Source: Rosistilla carotiformis (GTDB taxonomy: Bacteria; Planctomycetota; Planctomycetia; Pirellulales; Pirellulaceae). From it: a stretch of 64,000 nt of DNA. The position numbers and the translations under genes are program-made. The stretch spans positions 372,001 to 436,000 of the forward strand of contig NZ_CP036348.1 of assembly GCF_007753095.1 (NCBI RefSeq). The letters are read 5' to 3'. Shown here piece after piece: positions 25,957 through 34,848 of this stretch; the stretch's first letter is position 1; each line of letters opens with the position of its first letter. A model generated the notes under the pieces. It ran no database searches. It was not told the origin of the DNA and saw only the letters and a list, made by a program, of their open reading frames with translations.

Positions 25957-26084
25957 GTTTAGATCGGCCTGGAGACGTAGCGCCGGTCGGAGATGGCAAT
26001 GGCGAAGCGTTTGTTATAGTCGCAAACCGCGACCCTCGCACGCTGCCATCGCCGACTTTGCCGGTTCGCCCGCGTGACACCGCC

Positions 26085-29000
26085 TCACGCTTCCCATTGG
26101 TTCATCCGCGTCGCGATCCGCCGCAGCGTCTCTTTATGCTTCTCGATCGCCATCAGCCCGGCCAGCAACATCAGTCCCATCGTGATTCCAAACGCCCACC
26201 ACGGCCAAACTTGATCGATCGCTCGCCCCGCGTGCCAGACCATACTGATCAGCCCGACGACGACAAAGCCGGTGCCGAGGTAGAGGAACGCCCGCACATG
26301 CATCACCACGCCGATCGCGATCCCGGCAAAAGCCAGCAAGATCAGCACGATCGGCCCCCAGATGCTCGATCCAATCTGCTGGACGATCATGTCGGCGGTG
26401 CTACTGATATAGATCGTCAGCGTCGCCGCGTAGCGAACCGCCGTGACGATTTGCGGTTGCAGGCGTTTGCGTTCGGCATGCACTGCGGCCAAGACACAGG
26501 CCGCCGGAGGAATCAGCCACAATTGCGGATGCTGCAAAAATCCCCAACCGGGATTCTGAGTCAGAGTGACCCACAGCGCGGCGTTGGCTGCGATGATCCC
26601 GGCGACTCGCGTGATCCGGTCTCCCGGCCAAAGTGCCGACAAGGCGAGATAGAAGACCGCCGCCAGCAACAGGACCACGTTGTACTGAATCTCGCTATCG
26701 GCAAAGATCCAGTCCTGTCCGCGTCCGGTCAGCCAGAATCCGACCAGCGGAATCAGCGGCAGGAAGAGGGCTGAATTACGCAGCGGTCCCAGCAACACGG
26801 CGTCCTCGCGTCGCTGAGCCCATGTCGATAGGCCGGCGCTGACAAAGGCCAGTGCCATCACGATGTAAGGCCAATATTCCCGCAGTCCCAGCGTGTCGGG
26901 CTGGCAGGCGAGTTTGTTCGCCACGGCCAACAGCATCAAGACTTGAGCGGCGTAGACGAGTCCTTGGCGATGGGGAATCGTTAACCGTTCGGCGGCGGAG
27001 GCCAGGAACTTTCCAGGAGCGATCGCGATCAGCAACGCGAGCAAACTGAACAACGCGATCACCAAAGAGGTTCCCACGACCAGGATCGTTGGAATCTGAG
27101 GGATCCCGACGCCATCGGTTCGCAGGACAACTTCCATCGCCAGCAGGCCGAACAATGCGATCGTCGCAACGCTCGCAGAAAAGATCGCAGATCGCCGGAT
27201 CGGGGTGCTCCAACGTTCGGGATCGAGTGCCAGTATGCGCGGGGCGACCCAGGCGACCAGCGGGATCAACCACACCGATGCGATAAACAGACGCATTGTT
27301 TGGGCGAGGGCTCGCGCTTGGCCGAGGTCGACACCACGCACATCGGCGACCGAACCAAACATCGCCGCGATGCACAGCGAGCCGACTGCTATGGTTCGCA
27401 GCGTGTGCGAGGCACTGTTGCTGCCGATTCGGCCGATCGCGATCGCACAGGCGATGATCGATCCGATCCAAACCCAACACCACAGCGGCTCGCCATGGCC
27501 CAAGATTGCGCCTGCGGTTCCAAGCATTGCGAACAGTAGCGTCGCGATCAACAGGCTGCTCAACTCTCGCCGCATCCCCGTTTCACTGTCGGTTCGCCAG
27601 GGGATTTGTCGATCGGCAAGGAAGCGACTGAGCATCCGATGCAGCGGCCACAACCACGCGGCAATTGCTGCAAGCATGCCAAGCGTTAGTCCCGCGATCG
27701 GGGAGAACGCTCGCGAGTCGTGCTGCCAATGCGACGCGACGAGCATCACGGTCGCGGTCGATAGGCAGGCTGTGATCAGGTAAGCAACGGTCACTTGCCC
27801 GCGGCTGTCCCAGCGGATCGTCGACGCCACGATGGCCAACAGACCAACCGGCAACAACAGGATCGCGGTGTTTCCCATCCGTTCGATCGCGTGGATGCCA
27901 AGTTCAAAGCAGTTCGATGCGATCGCTGGCGTTAGGATCGCCAATAGCATCGTCCCAACAAACAGAAGCACCGTGTCGATCTTGAACTTCAGCAGTTCGC
28001 TGGTCGGCACCGATCGTTTGTAAAAGACAAACCGCAACCGCCAGAGCACGCCGCAGAACAGTAGCCAGACGATGGCGATCAGGATCGTTGCGAAGAAATA
28101 CCGGCTGCCAACGATCATCTGCCAAGCGTTCGACGCATATTCGTCGACCGCCCCGGTCAGCAGGATTCCCGAAACGATCGGCACTCCACTGAGCAGCCGG
28201 ATGCCGCGACGCGATCCGCGATGCAGCGTGACCGCCAGTCCGACCAGCGTGCCGATCGCCCATGGGATCAGCCAGAAGTTGGCTCGTGGCGCGTCCAATG
28301 CAACACTCAAAAGGCCGCTGGCAATCAACAGCCCCGATCCGACCAACGGGATCGCGATGGCGCGGCGGCTTGGCGTCGCATTCGCAACGCTGATCACGGC
28401 GGCAAGAATCGTGGCGGCCGACCAGATCGATAGCATCACTCCCCACGCGACCGCCGCATCTTCGGAACGCCACGCGGTCCAGGCGATAGCCACCGTCGGT
28501 CCTGCCAGCGTCATCCAACCCGCCACGTCGACGAGGCCTCGCTGCCGTCGGCTGGCGATAAACCAAAACGCTCCCGCTGCGATCACAAGGGCGAGCCCCA
28601 TCGCGTTGCCGATCGTCGATACGAGCAATGCCGGGACGCCTTGTACATTCCAGGCGATCTCGCTCGCCGTCACGACCCCCGAGATCAGGTTGGCCGCGAT
28701 TCCGATCGAGGCAAGTTGAGATGTCGCTGTTGGCCAAGCATCGGGCCAGATCCGGAGGACCGGTAGCGAAAGGGGCGGCATGACGCTGGGGGCTTCCTGT
28801 TGCCAGCGTTGCAGCCAGCGGATGACTCCGGTTTGTTCGGCGCTCCGTTGAAACGCAGCGAGAGCAAAACAGCTGAGTCCCAGCAGGTGCAGGCTGTTTA
28901 CGGCGACTCCTGTCGGTTCGCCGATCGCTGCGATCCCAGCGGTCATGAATCCGATGATGCCAACGGCCGCTGCAGCCAACGAAAAATCGGCTCGCCGATA

Positions 29001-31994
29001 CCAGGTCGCCTGCACCGCGAACCAGACCGAACCCAGCAGCGCGATCGCGGAGGCGACCCAAGCGGCGATCGGATCGATCGTGCCGCCAGAGATCAGCGGT
29101 TGCCAGATGCCAAAGACCAGCAGGGCCGTCGTGGGAATGCCTGCCCACAAAGCGGCGGACGTCCTCTGGCTCGCCATCAGGCCGTTTTCGATCGAGCTGG
29201 CGAAGATCGTTTTCCGGATCGTTGCCGTTCGGATCGAGATGCCGATCGCGATGGCAAACGCCAGCGTCGCCGCAGCCAACGTCGGGACTTGGGACGCGGA
29301 TGGAGAGAGCGTTGCTGCCAGCCATCCGATCGCCGCATAAGAGAGCCACAGCAGCATGACCGCCGCGCTGAGAAGCGTATCGGCAAAGCGAAGTCGGCCG
29401 CGATAGAGCACTCCGATTGTCGTCGTTGCCGCGGCAAACAGGAGCGCTGCGAGAGGAGTGATTCCGAATCGTTGCCAGCCGACGATCCAAGTTGCCGGCT
29501 CGACTGCCGAGTCGGTCGGCGCGATGTACAACCCGATCGCGGTCAGAGCGGTGATCGATGCGAGGAGGATGCTGGACAAGCTGCCGGCAAATCCAAGCTG
29601 CCGATGGAGGCCGATCGGATGATCTTCTGCGTTAGGCCAAGCGGTTCGGGCTACGAATTGGATCGCGTGCCAGAGCAGGGCGTAGCCACCGGCGACCGCG
29701 ACCAGCATCCACAACACGGTGCCGTCGATCCAGTGAAGTCCCGTGGTAAACACCGTCGGCTGGTAGGCGTGCAGACCCAGCGTCAGCCCGAGCAATCCAA
29801 TCGCTTGACCACAGGCGAACCATGTTCGCTGCGCCCCGCGGGTGGCAGCGAGGATCCAGACGATCGCGGCGGCGGAGACCATCGCGGCGCCGCGGATTGG
29901 TTCAAAGGGGACGATCAAAACGGCAAAGCCTATCGCTAGTAGACCCGTTCCTTGTAGCCAGCGGTCGCAATTTTGTAACCGTTGTTCGCTCGGAGCAATG
30001 TTCGAAATGCGAGGCAAGAAACGCCAGACCAATGCGAGGGCAAACATGCCGATCAGCAGGAGGCTGGCCGCGCTGGAGGCGGCATGGAGCAGCGTCTCCA
30101 GCGAGTTGAGCCATTGCGTTTCGGGGCGGCATGCAGCGATGCTGAAGGCAGCCAAGCCAAGGCCGCTCAAGTGGATCGCGGCAGGTTGGTTCCAGGCTCC
30201 CGCCAGGCCGATCGCAAGCGACTGGATCATCAGGATCGCCAGGATGACGGTCGCCGAGATCGATCCGCTCCAAGCGACCGGACCGATCGCAACAGCGGCG
30301 GTGACGGCGAGGCCCAACACCGCAGCGATGCCGCCGACGATTGCCGGTGGCTGCATCCAATCGGTTTGTTTGCGGAGCGTTGCCGCAATGGCTGCGAAGC
30401 CGGCCGCGATCAATGGCAACAGAATCGCACTCTCCCCCGAGACCAGTCGTCGCCACAATGGGAAGCCCGGATCCCAGCCGGTTCCCATGATCGCATTGCC
30501 CGCGATCAACAGCAGGCCGATCGCCGCGGTGGCACTGGCGACATACAACATCGTCGGCACGCGAAGAGCGATTGCAAGTGCGATCGAAAGGCCGGCGCAA
30601 AGAGCGGCCCAGGCGATCAGGTGCGTTTGCGAACCGAGCGTTGCGGGGAACAACGCCGCGACGATCACTCCGGCGATCATGATCGTGGCGGTCGCCATCA
30701 ATCTCAGCACGCTGCTCGAATCACGCGTGAATCGGTTTCGCAAGACGCCGCCGCAGGCCATCAGTGCCAGCACGGCAGGCAACATGCCAAAGGTCAGCGG
30801 CACGATCGATGTCAGCCCTCGCGGCAGGTGGAAGGCAAAAAAACCGCTGACCACCGCCAGCGTGTAGATCGCCATTCCGACCAGCAGTCCAAATCGCCAG
30901 CCGGCTGGCGTCGACATCGGTCGGTCGCGTTTGCGGATCAATGCGGCGACGATCGCTGTGCCAATCACCGCCGACGGCAGCAGGTTCAACCAAGCTGCAT
31001 CGATATTCCAGTGTCGGACAGCGGCCGGAATGAAGGGCATCAAAAACGAAGGGCCGCCAACGGCGAGGCTCATCTGCCAGCGGTCGCGTCCGAAAATCGC
31101 TCGCCCGGCCAGCCACAACATCACGCTGTAAGCGATCGTTGCGATCGCGATCACGGCCAGAGTCAGCGGCTGCGTCAACTGGACCGATCCGCCGTCGCCG
31201 GTGGCCAACGCGATCCCCGCGACGACGTTCAGCGGAATCAGCAGCGTGACGATCACCAGCACCGCGCGGCTGGTCTCTTTCAGATTCCACTTTCGCAGCG
31301 TGTACAGTCCCGCCGCTTCCACTCCCGCGGTTCCCAACAAGAAGACCAACGATGGCAGCAAGCGGTGCGTCTGCTGCATCGTGCTCCATAAACTGATCAC
31401 CAATCCGACGCTACAGATCACGATCAGCAGTCCCGCCAGCAGTTCGCCCCAGCGGATGTTGTTCGATGCCAGGAAGCTTTGCAGTACGGCTCCCATCGCC
31501 CGCCGCGGTTTGTTCGGAACAGCTGTCGCCGCCGCGACGAATTCTGGTTCCTCTTCGGGCGATCGGTCCAGTGGATGTCGTTCCACGGCTGCTGGCGCAT
31601 CTGCAGACGGCTCAGCTGGTTCGCGCGAATCGATCCGCGGTGGCGTGAGCGATTGCGGGGGAACGATTTCGGCGATGATCGGTTCGAGATCGGCAGCGGT
31701 CGAAGAGCCGCCGAGCTCTTCGGTTGATTCGGGTTCCGCGGTCGCTGGCGTCGCCAAGCCGGCTAGCTCTCGCAGGCGTCGATGCTCTGTTTCGGTCAGC
31801 TTTCCCTGCCAATACATCGACGCGAGGATGCGACTGAACGAGAGCAGGTCTTCGTTGCGGTCGGGGGTTTTATGCGAGTTTTTTTGCGGGTCGTCGAAAA
31901 TCTTGCGAATCACGAAGGCCGCGACAACCCAGATGCCATGTCCGACGAGGGTCACAATCGTCATGATCAGCAGGAAGAAAAAGAGCGGTTCCAT
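26085..31994 (-). CDS. Giant polytopic membrane protein, 1969 residues
   Basis: A single open frame of 5.9 kb. Residues 1-31 are a membrane helix; residues about 47-75 (LASMYWQGKLTETEHRRLREL) look like a SHOCT-type two-helix motif; then an acidic, Pro-rich linker to about residue 165 leads into NIRWGELLAGLLIVICSVG, after which dozens of hydrophobic helices run almost without interruption to the C-terminus. The start of the membrane part resembles DUF2157/DUF2339 proteins, which are much shorter. No catalytic motif is visible. ATG 31994 is chosen since residues encoded upstream are not membrane-like and overlap the divergent kinase gene. It is divergent from a Ser/Thr kinase, 71 bases apart. 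Confidence 0.85.
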   Translation of the reverse strand: MEPLFFFLLIMTIVTLVGHGIWVVAAFVIRKIFDDPQKNSHKTPDRNEDLLSFSRILASMYWQGKLTETEHRRLRELAGLATPATAEPESTEELGGSSTAADLEPIIAEIVPPQSLTPPRIDSREPAEPSADAPAAVERHPLDRSPEEEPEFVAAATAVPNKPRRAMGAVLQSFLASNNIRWGELLAGLLIVICSVGLVISLWSTMQQTHRLLPSLVFLLGTAGVEAAGLYTLRKWNLKETSRAVLVIVTLLIPLNVVAGIALATGDGGSVQLTQPLTLAVIAIATIAYSVMLWLAGRAIFGRDRWQMSLAVGGPSFLMPFIPAAVRHWNIDAAWLNLLPSAVIGTAIVAALIRKRDRPMSTPAGWRFGLLVGMAIYTLAVVSGFFAFHLPRGLTSIVPLTFGMLPAVLALMACGGVLRNRFTRDSSSVLRLMATATIMIAGVIVAALFPATLGSQTHLIAWAALCAGLSIALAIALRVPTMLYVASATAAIGLLLIAGNAIMGTGWDPGFPLWRRLVSGESAILLPLIAAGFAAIAATLRKQTDWMQPPAIVGGIAAVLGLAVTAAVAIGPVAWSGSISATVILAILMIQSLAIGLAGAWNQPAAIHLSGLGLAAFSIAACRPETQWLNSLETLLHAASSAASLLLIGMFALALVWRFLPRISNIAPSEQRLQNCDRWLQGTGLLAIGFAVLIVPFEPIRGAAMVSAAAIVWILAATRGAQRTWFACGQAIGLLGLTLGLHAYQPTVFTTGLHWIDGTVLWMLVAVAGGYALLWHAIQFVARTAWPNAEDHPIGLHRQLGFAGSLSSILLASITALTAIGLYIAPTDSAVEPATWIVGWQRFGITPLAALLFAAATTTIGVLYRGRLRFADTLLSAAVMLLWLSYAAIGWLAATLSPSASQVPTLAAATLAFAIAIGISIRTATIRKTIFASSIENGLMASQRTSAALWAGIPTTALLVFGIWQPLISGGTIDPIAAWVASAIALLGSVWFAVQATWYRRADFSLAAAAVGIIGFMTAGIAAIGEPTGVAVNSLHLLGLSCFALAAFQRSAEQTGVIRWLQRWQQEAPSVMPPLSLPVLRIWPDAWPTATSQLASIGIAANLISGVVTASEIAWNVQGVPALLVSTIGNAMGLALVIAAGAFWFIASRRQRGLVDVAGWMTLAGPTVAIAWTAWRSEDAAVAWGVMLSIWSAATILAAVISVANATPSRRAIAIPLVGSGLLIASGLLSVALDAPRANFWLIPWAIGTLVGLAVTLHRGSRRGIRLLSGVPIVSGILLTGAVDEYASNAWQMIVGSRYFFATILIAIVWLLFCGVLWRLRFVFYKRSVPTSELLKFKIDTVLLFVGTMLLAILTPAIASNCFELGIHAIERMGNTAILLLPVGLLAIVASTIRWDSRGQVTVAYLITACLSTATVMLVASHWQHDSRAFSPIAGLTLGMLAAIAAWLWPLHRMLSRFLADRQIPWRTDSETGMRRELSSLLIATLLFAMLGTAGAILGHGEPLWCWVWIGSIIACAIAIGRIGSNSASHTLRTIAVGSLCIAAMFGSVADVRGVDLGQARALAQTMRLFIASVWLIPLVAWVAPRILALDPERWSTPIRRSAIFSASVATIALFGLLAMEVVLRTDGVGIPQIPTILVVGTSLVIALFSLLALLIAIAPGKFLASAAERLTIPHRQGLVYAAQVLMLLAVANKLACQPDTLGLREYWPYIVMALAFVSAGLSTWAQRREDAVLLGPLRNSALFLPLIPLVGFWLTGRGQDWIFADSEIQYNVVLLLAAVFYLALSALWPGDRITRVAGIIAANAALWVTLTQNPGWGFLQHPQLWLIPPAACVLAAVHAERKRLQPQIVTAVRYAATLTIYISSTADMIVQQIGSSIWGPIVLILLAFAGIAIGVVMHVRAFLYLGTGFVVVGLISMVWHAGRAIDQVWPWWAFGITMGLMLLAGLMAIEKHKETLRRIATRMNQWEA

Positions 31995-32065
31995 GGCGAC
32001 ATCACGTTGTAACGGTTGTTTGGTTTTGAGCAGCTGGCGGCGTGCGGCAGCTCCCGCTTGTAAGT

Positions 32066-33805
32066 ATGGCTTACGCAATAGAGCCCAGCGACGGACGAAC
32101 GTTGCGCACCCAGGTGTCGATTGACCCGTTGTGGCAATCGGTGGACAATGGATCGCACGCCGATCGCCCTTTTTCGCCTCTGCATGTACCGAGAACGCTG
32201 TTGTCCGACGACGCTGAATTTGACGAATTGCTGGGGGAGATCTTTGAAAGGATCGAAGCCGGTTCAGCTCCTTCGCCCGAAGAGTATCTCCAGCGTTATC
32301 CGCAGTTTGCCGACGAATTGACCGAGTTCTTTCGCAATCAGGCTTGGTTCGCCGCGCCTGCGTTGGCCGAAACGCTTGCCGGCGATTCCGAGCCGATGGT
32401 CGCCGCGTCGTTTGTCGGTTGCGAGGTCGGCCCGTATCGATTGATCGAGGAGATCGCTCGCGGTGGGATGGGAGTCGTCTATCGCGCACTGCAAACGGAA
32501 CTCAACCGCGAGGTGGCGGTGAAGTTGATCAGCAGCGGCGCGATGGCGTCGCCGGAAGAACTGCGACGATTTCGCCAGGAAGCCGAAGCGGCGGCTCAGT
32601 TACATCATCCGAATATCGTGCCGATCTACGACGTCGGCAGCTGGCGCGGGCAGACCTATTTTTCGATGACCTTGATCGAAGGGGAATCGCTGCAGGACTG
32701 GGTCGCGTCGCGGCGATGCACGATCCAACAAGCAGTAGTAGCGGTTCGCGAGATCGCCCGCGCGGTCAGCTATGCACATCGCCGCGGGATCGTGCATCGC
32801 GATCTGAAGCCGGCGAACATCTTGGTCGATGGCGAGGGGAAGCCGATGCTGACCGATTTCGGATTGGCCAAGTGGCATCGCGACGGATCGGCGCTGACGC
32901 AGACCGGCCAGATCTTGGGGACGCCGAACTACATGAGTCCCGAGCAGGCGAGCGGTTCGACGAAGATCGGCCCGTCGGCGGACATCTATGCGTTGGGAGC
33001 TGTCCTCTATTCGCTGTTGACCGGCCAGCCTCCTCATTGTGGCGAATCGACTGTCGAGATTTTGACCAAGGTGTTGGGTTGCGAACCGGTTCCGCCGCGC
33101 GAACTAAATCGCGAGGTCTCGTCCGATCTGCAGCGGATCTGCATGGAGTGTTTGAACCATGATCCGAAGGAACGCTACGCCACGGCGGCGGAATTAGCCG
33201 ACGACCTCGATCGCTATCTCAACGGCGATTCGATCTCCGCCGGCCATTCGGGGATGTTCTTGGAGTTGGCTCGCACGCTGCGACGCGACCAGCATTACGA
33301 ACACTTCCGCAATTGGGGTAAGGCGTTGGTCTTGATGGGGCTGAGTATCTTTCTGGCTCACGTGGCGATCTTCGTGTTGGTTCGCCGCGGCCATTCCGAT
33401 TGGGCCGCCTACTGGACGCCACGCTGCTACATGGCGGTCGCGCTGACGGCCGTTATCTATTATTACCGCAGCGGGACGTTGCGGGCGCGGAGCGTTGCCG
33501 AGCGACCGATCTGGTCGATTTGGATGGGGTACCTTGTCGCCTTGGGAACGATGAATGCGATCCTGACGCTGCGCGGGACCAGCCAAGTCGAGGTCTTTCC
33601 GTTTGCATCGACCTTGGCCGCGTTTGGCTTCGTCGCATTGGGAGGCCACGTCTGGGGCGGCAGCTATTTATTGGGCGGCCTGTTTGTCGTCAACGCGCTG
33701 GTTTCGGTCTTCATCGGGCAATGGGCGATCTTGTCCTTCGGGGCCTGCTGGCAGCTGGCCCTAGCGGTGTTGGCGTATCGCTACCGCAAAGATGCACCAT
33801 CGTAA
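32066..33805 (+). CDS. Membrane-anchored Ser/Thr protein kinase
   Basis: A 579-residue Hanks-type kinase. Residues 50-90 (DEFDELL-like helix, PSPEEYLQRYPQFADEL) form the planctomycete-specific N-terminal region. The kinase domain runs from about 124 to 390: glycine loop ARGGMGVVYRA, Lys153 in VAVKLI, HRDLKPAN (243-250), DFG (263-265) and GTPNYMSPEQ. All catalytic residues are present. Behind it are five or so membrane helices and no extracellular sensor such as PASTA. ATG 32066 has a weak ribosome site, so translation may start a little further in. It is divergent from the giant membrane protein gene. Confidence 0.93.
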   Translation: MAYAIEPSDGRTLRTQVSIDPLWQSVDNGSHADRPFSPLHVPRTLLSDDAEFDELLGEIFERIEAGSAPSPEEYLQRYPQFADELTEFFRNQAWFAAPALAETLAGDSEPMVAASFVGCEVGPYRLIEEIARGGMGVVYRALQTELNREVAVKLISSGAMASPEELRRFRQEAEAAAQLHHPNIVPIYDVGSWRGQTYFSMTLIEGESLQDWVASRRCTIQQAVVAVREIARAVSYAHRRGIVHRDLKPANILVDGEGKPMLTDFGLAKWHRDGSALTQTGQILGTPNYMSPEQASGSTKIGPSADIYALGAVLYSLLTGQPPHCGESTVEILTKVLGCEPVPPRELNREVSSDLQRICMECLNHDPKERYATAAELADDLDRYLNGDSISAGHSGMFLELARTLRRDQHYEHFRNWGKALVLMGLSIFLAHVAIFVLVRRGHSDWAAYWTPRCYMAVALTAVIYYYRSGTLRARSVAERPIWSIWMGYLVALGTMNAILTLRGTSQVEVFPFASTLAAFGFVALGGHVWGGSYLLGGLFVVNALVSVFIGQWAILSFGACWQLALAVLAYRYRKDAPS

Positions 33806-33969
33806 AACGGTGGGGGCGGTGTAGGGATCGATTGCAAGCCGCGGGCGCGGCGATCGCATGAAGCCTGCAGCGCGAGTCGCAGGATGGCTTGTCGTCAACG
33901 CGGACGCTCATTCCCTGGGCATGGCGAATTCAACTCTATTTCAACACGGCACCAACGGGGGAAGTAAGT

Positions 33970-34620
33970 AGGGGACAGTCAAGGTTTTCGGTTTGTTCAC
34001 ACAGAGACACTAAGGCACGGAGGTCAGGGCCAAATTGCGTGGCCAGCGGTCGACTCCACTTCGAAACAATGAAAGTCCTTCTTCCCCGGCTCCGTGCCTT
34101 GGTGCCTCCGTGAGAAACCCTTTGTTGGAGCAAATTGGGGGCAGTTACAGTTTCCGTTTTGTTCACACAGAGACACCAAGGCACGGAGGTCAGGGGCAAA
34201 TTGCGTTGCCGCCGTTCAACTCCACTTGGAAACAATGAAAGCCCTTCTTCCCCGGTTCTGTGCCTTGGTGCCTCCGTGAGAAACCCTTTGTTGGAGCAAA
34301 TTGGGGGCAGTTACAGTTTCCGTTTTGTTCACACAGAGACACCAAGGCACGGAGGTCAGGGCCAAATTGCGTGGCCAGCGGTCGACTCCACTTCGAAACA
34401 ATGAAAGTCCTTCTTCCCCGGCTCCGTGCCTTGGTGCCTCCGTGAGAAACCCTTTGTTGGAGCAAATTGGGGGCAGTTACAGTTTCCGTTTTGTTCACAC
34501 AGCGACACCAAGGCACGAAGGTCAGGGGCAAGTTGTGTGGCAAGCGGTCGACTCCGTGTGGAAACAATGAAAGCCCTTCTTCGCTCGGCTCCGTGCCTTA
34601 GTGCCTCCGTGAGAAACTCT
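33970..34620. repeat. 166-bp tandem repeat array, four copies
   Basis: GTTCACACAG recurs at 33995, 34161, 34327 and 34493, an exact 166-base period. Each unit contains an inverted pair, CACCAAGGCACGGA and TCCGTGCCTTGGTG, about 70 bases apart, so each can fold into a hairpin. Copies differ by a few substitutions; copies 1 and 3 share variants, as do parts of 2 and 4. All open frames here are by-products of the periodicity. The sequence style (CACAGAGACACCAAGGCACG) resembles dispersed repeats I recall from other environmental bacteria. The rest of the 1-kb gap (33806-34848) holds only the next repeat. Confidence 0.92.
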
Positions 34621-34654
34621 GTTTTTTGACATGTCGGCAGCGATGCCGATGCCG

Positions 34655-34745
34655 GCACTTCGCTCGCGTAGCTCGCTTCGTTTGACCTCGGCTATGCAAA
34701 GGATCGGAGCTTCGTCCTTCTGAACCACGTGGTTTTGAGCCGCGA
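34655..34745. repeat. Single diverged copy of the ~170-bp repeat
   Basis: GCACTTCGCTCGCG, GGCTATGCAAAGGAT and GGTTTTGAGCCGC appear here in the same order and spacing as in the tandem array at 38316-38712, with scattered differences. It is a solo copy placed directly after the 166-bp array. Confidence 0.75.
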
Positions 34746-34848
34746 TCGCTAACTCGTTTTGGCTTGTGTCGAGGATCTTTTACGACAGAATAGACCTTCC
34801 TTTAAAAATCACCAGCCGCGGCACCAAGTCAATAAGCGAGTACGACAC

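Noticed and set aside
28800-31391. Long plus-strand open frames (379 and 469 codons) opposite the giant membrane protein gene
   Set aside because: They are Arg/Asp/Gln-rich antisense readings of a GC-rich membrane-protein gene, without domains or start signals; the minus-strand frame has hydrophobic helices throughout.
33970-34620. CRISPR array
   Set aside because: The repeated unit is 166 bases long with no separate short repeats and unique spacers, and no cas gene is near.
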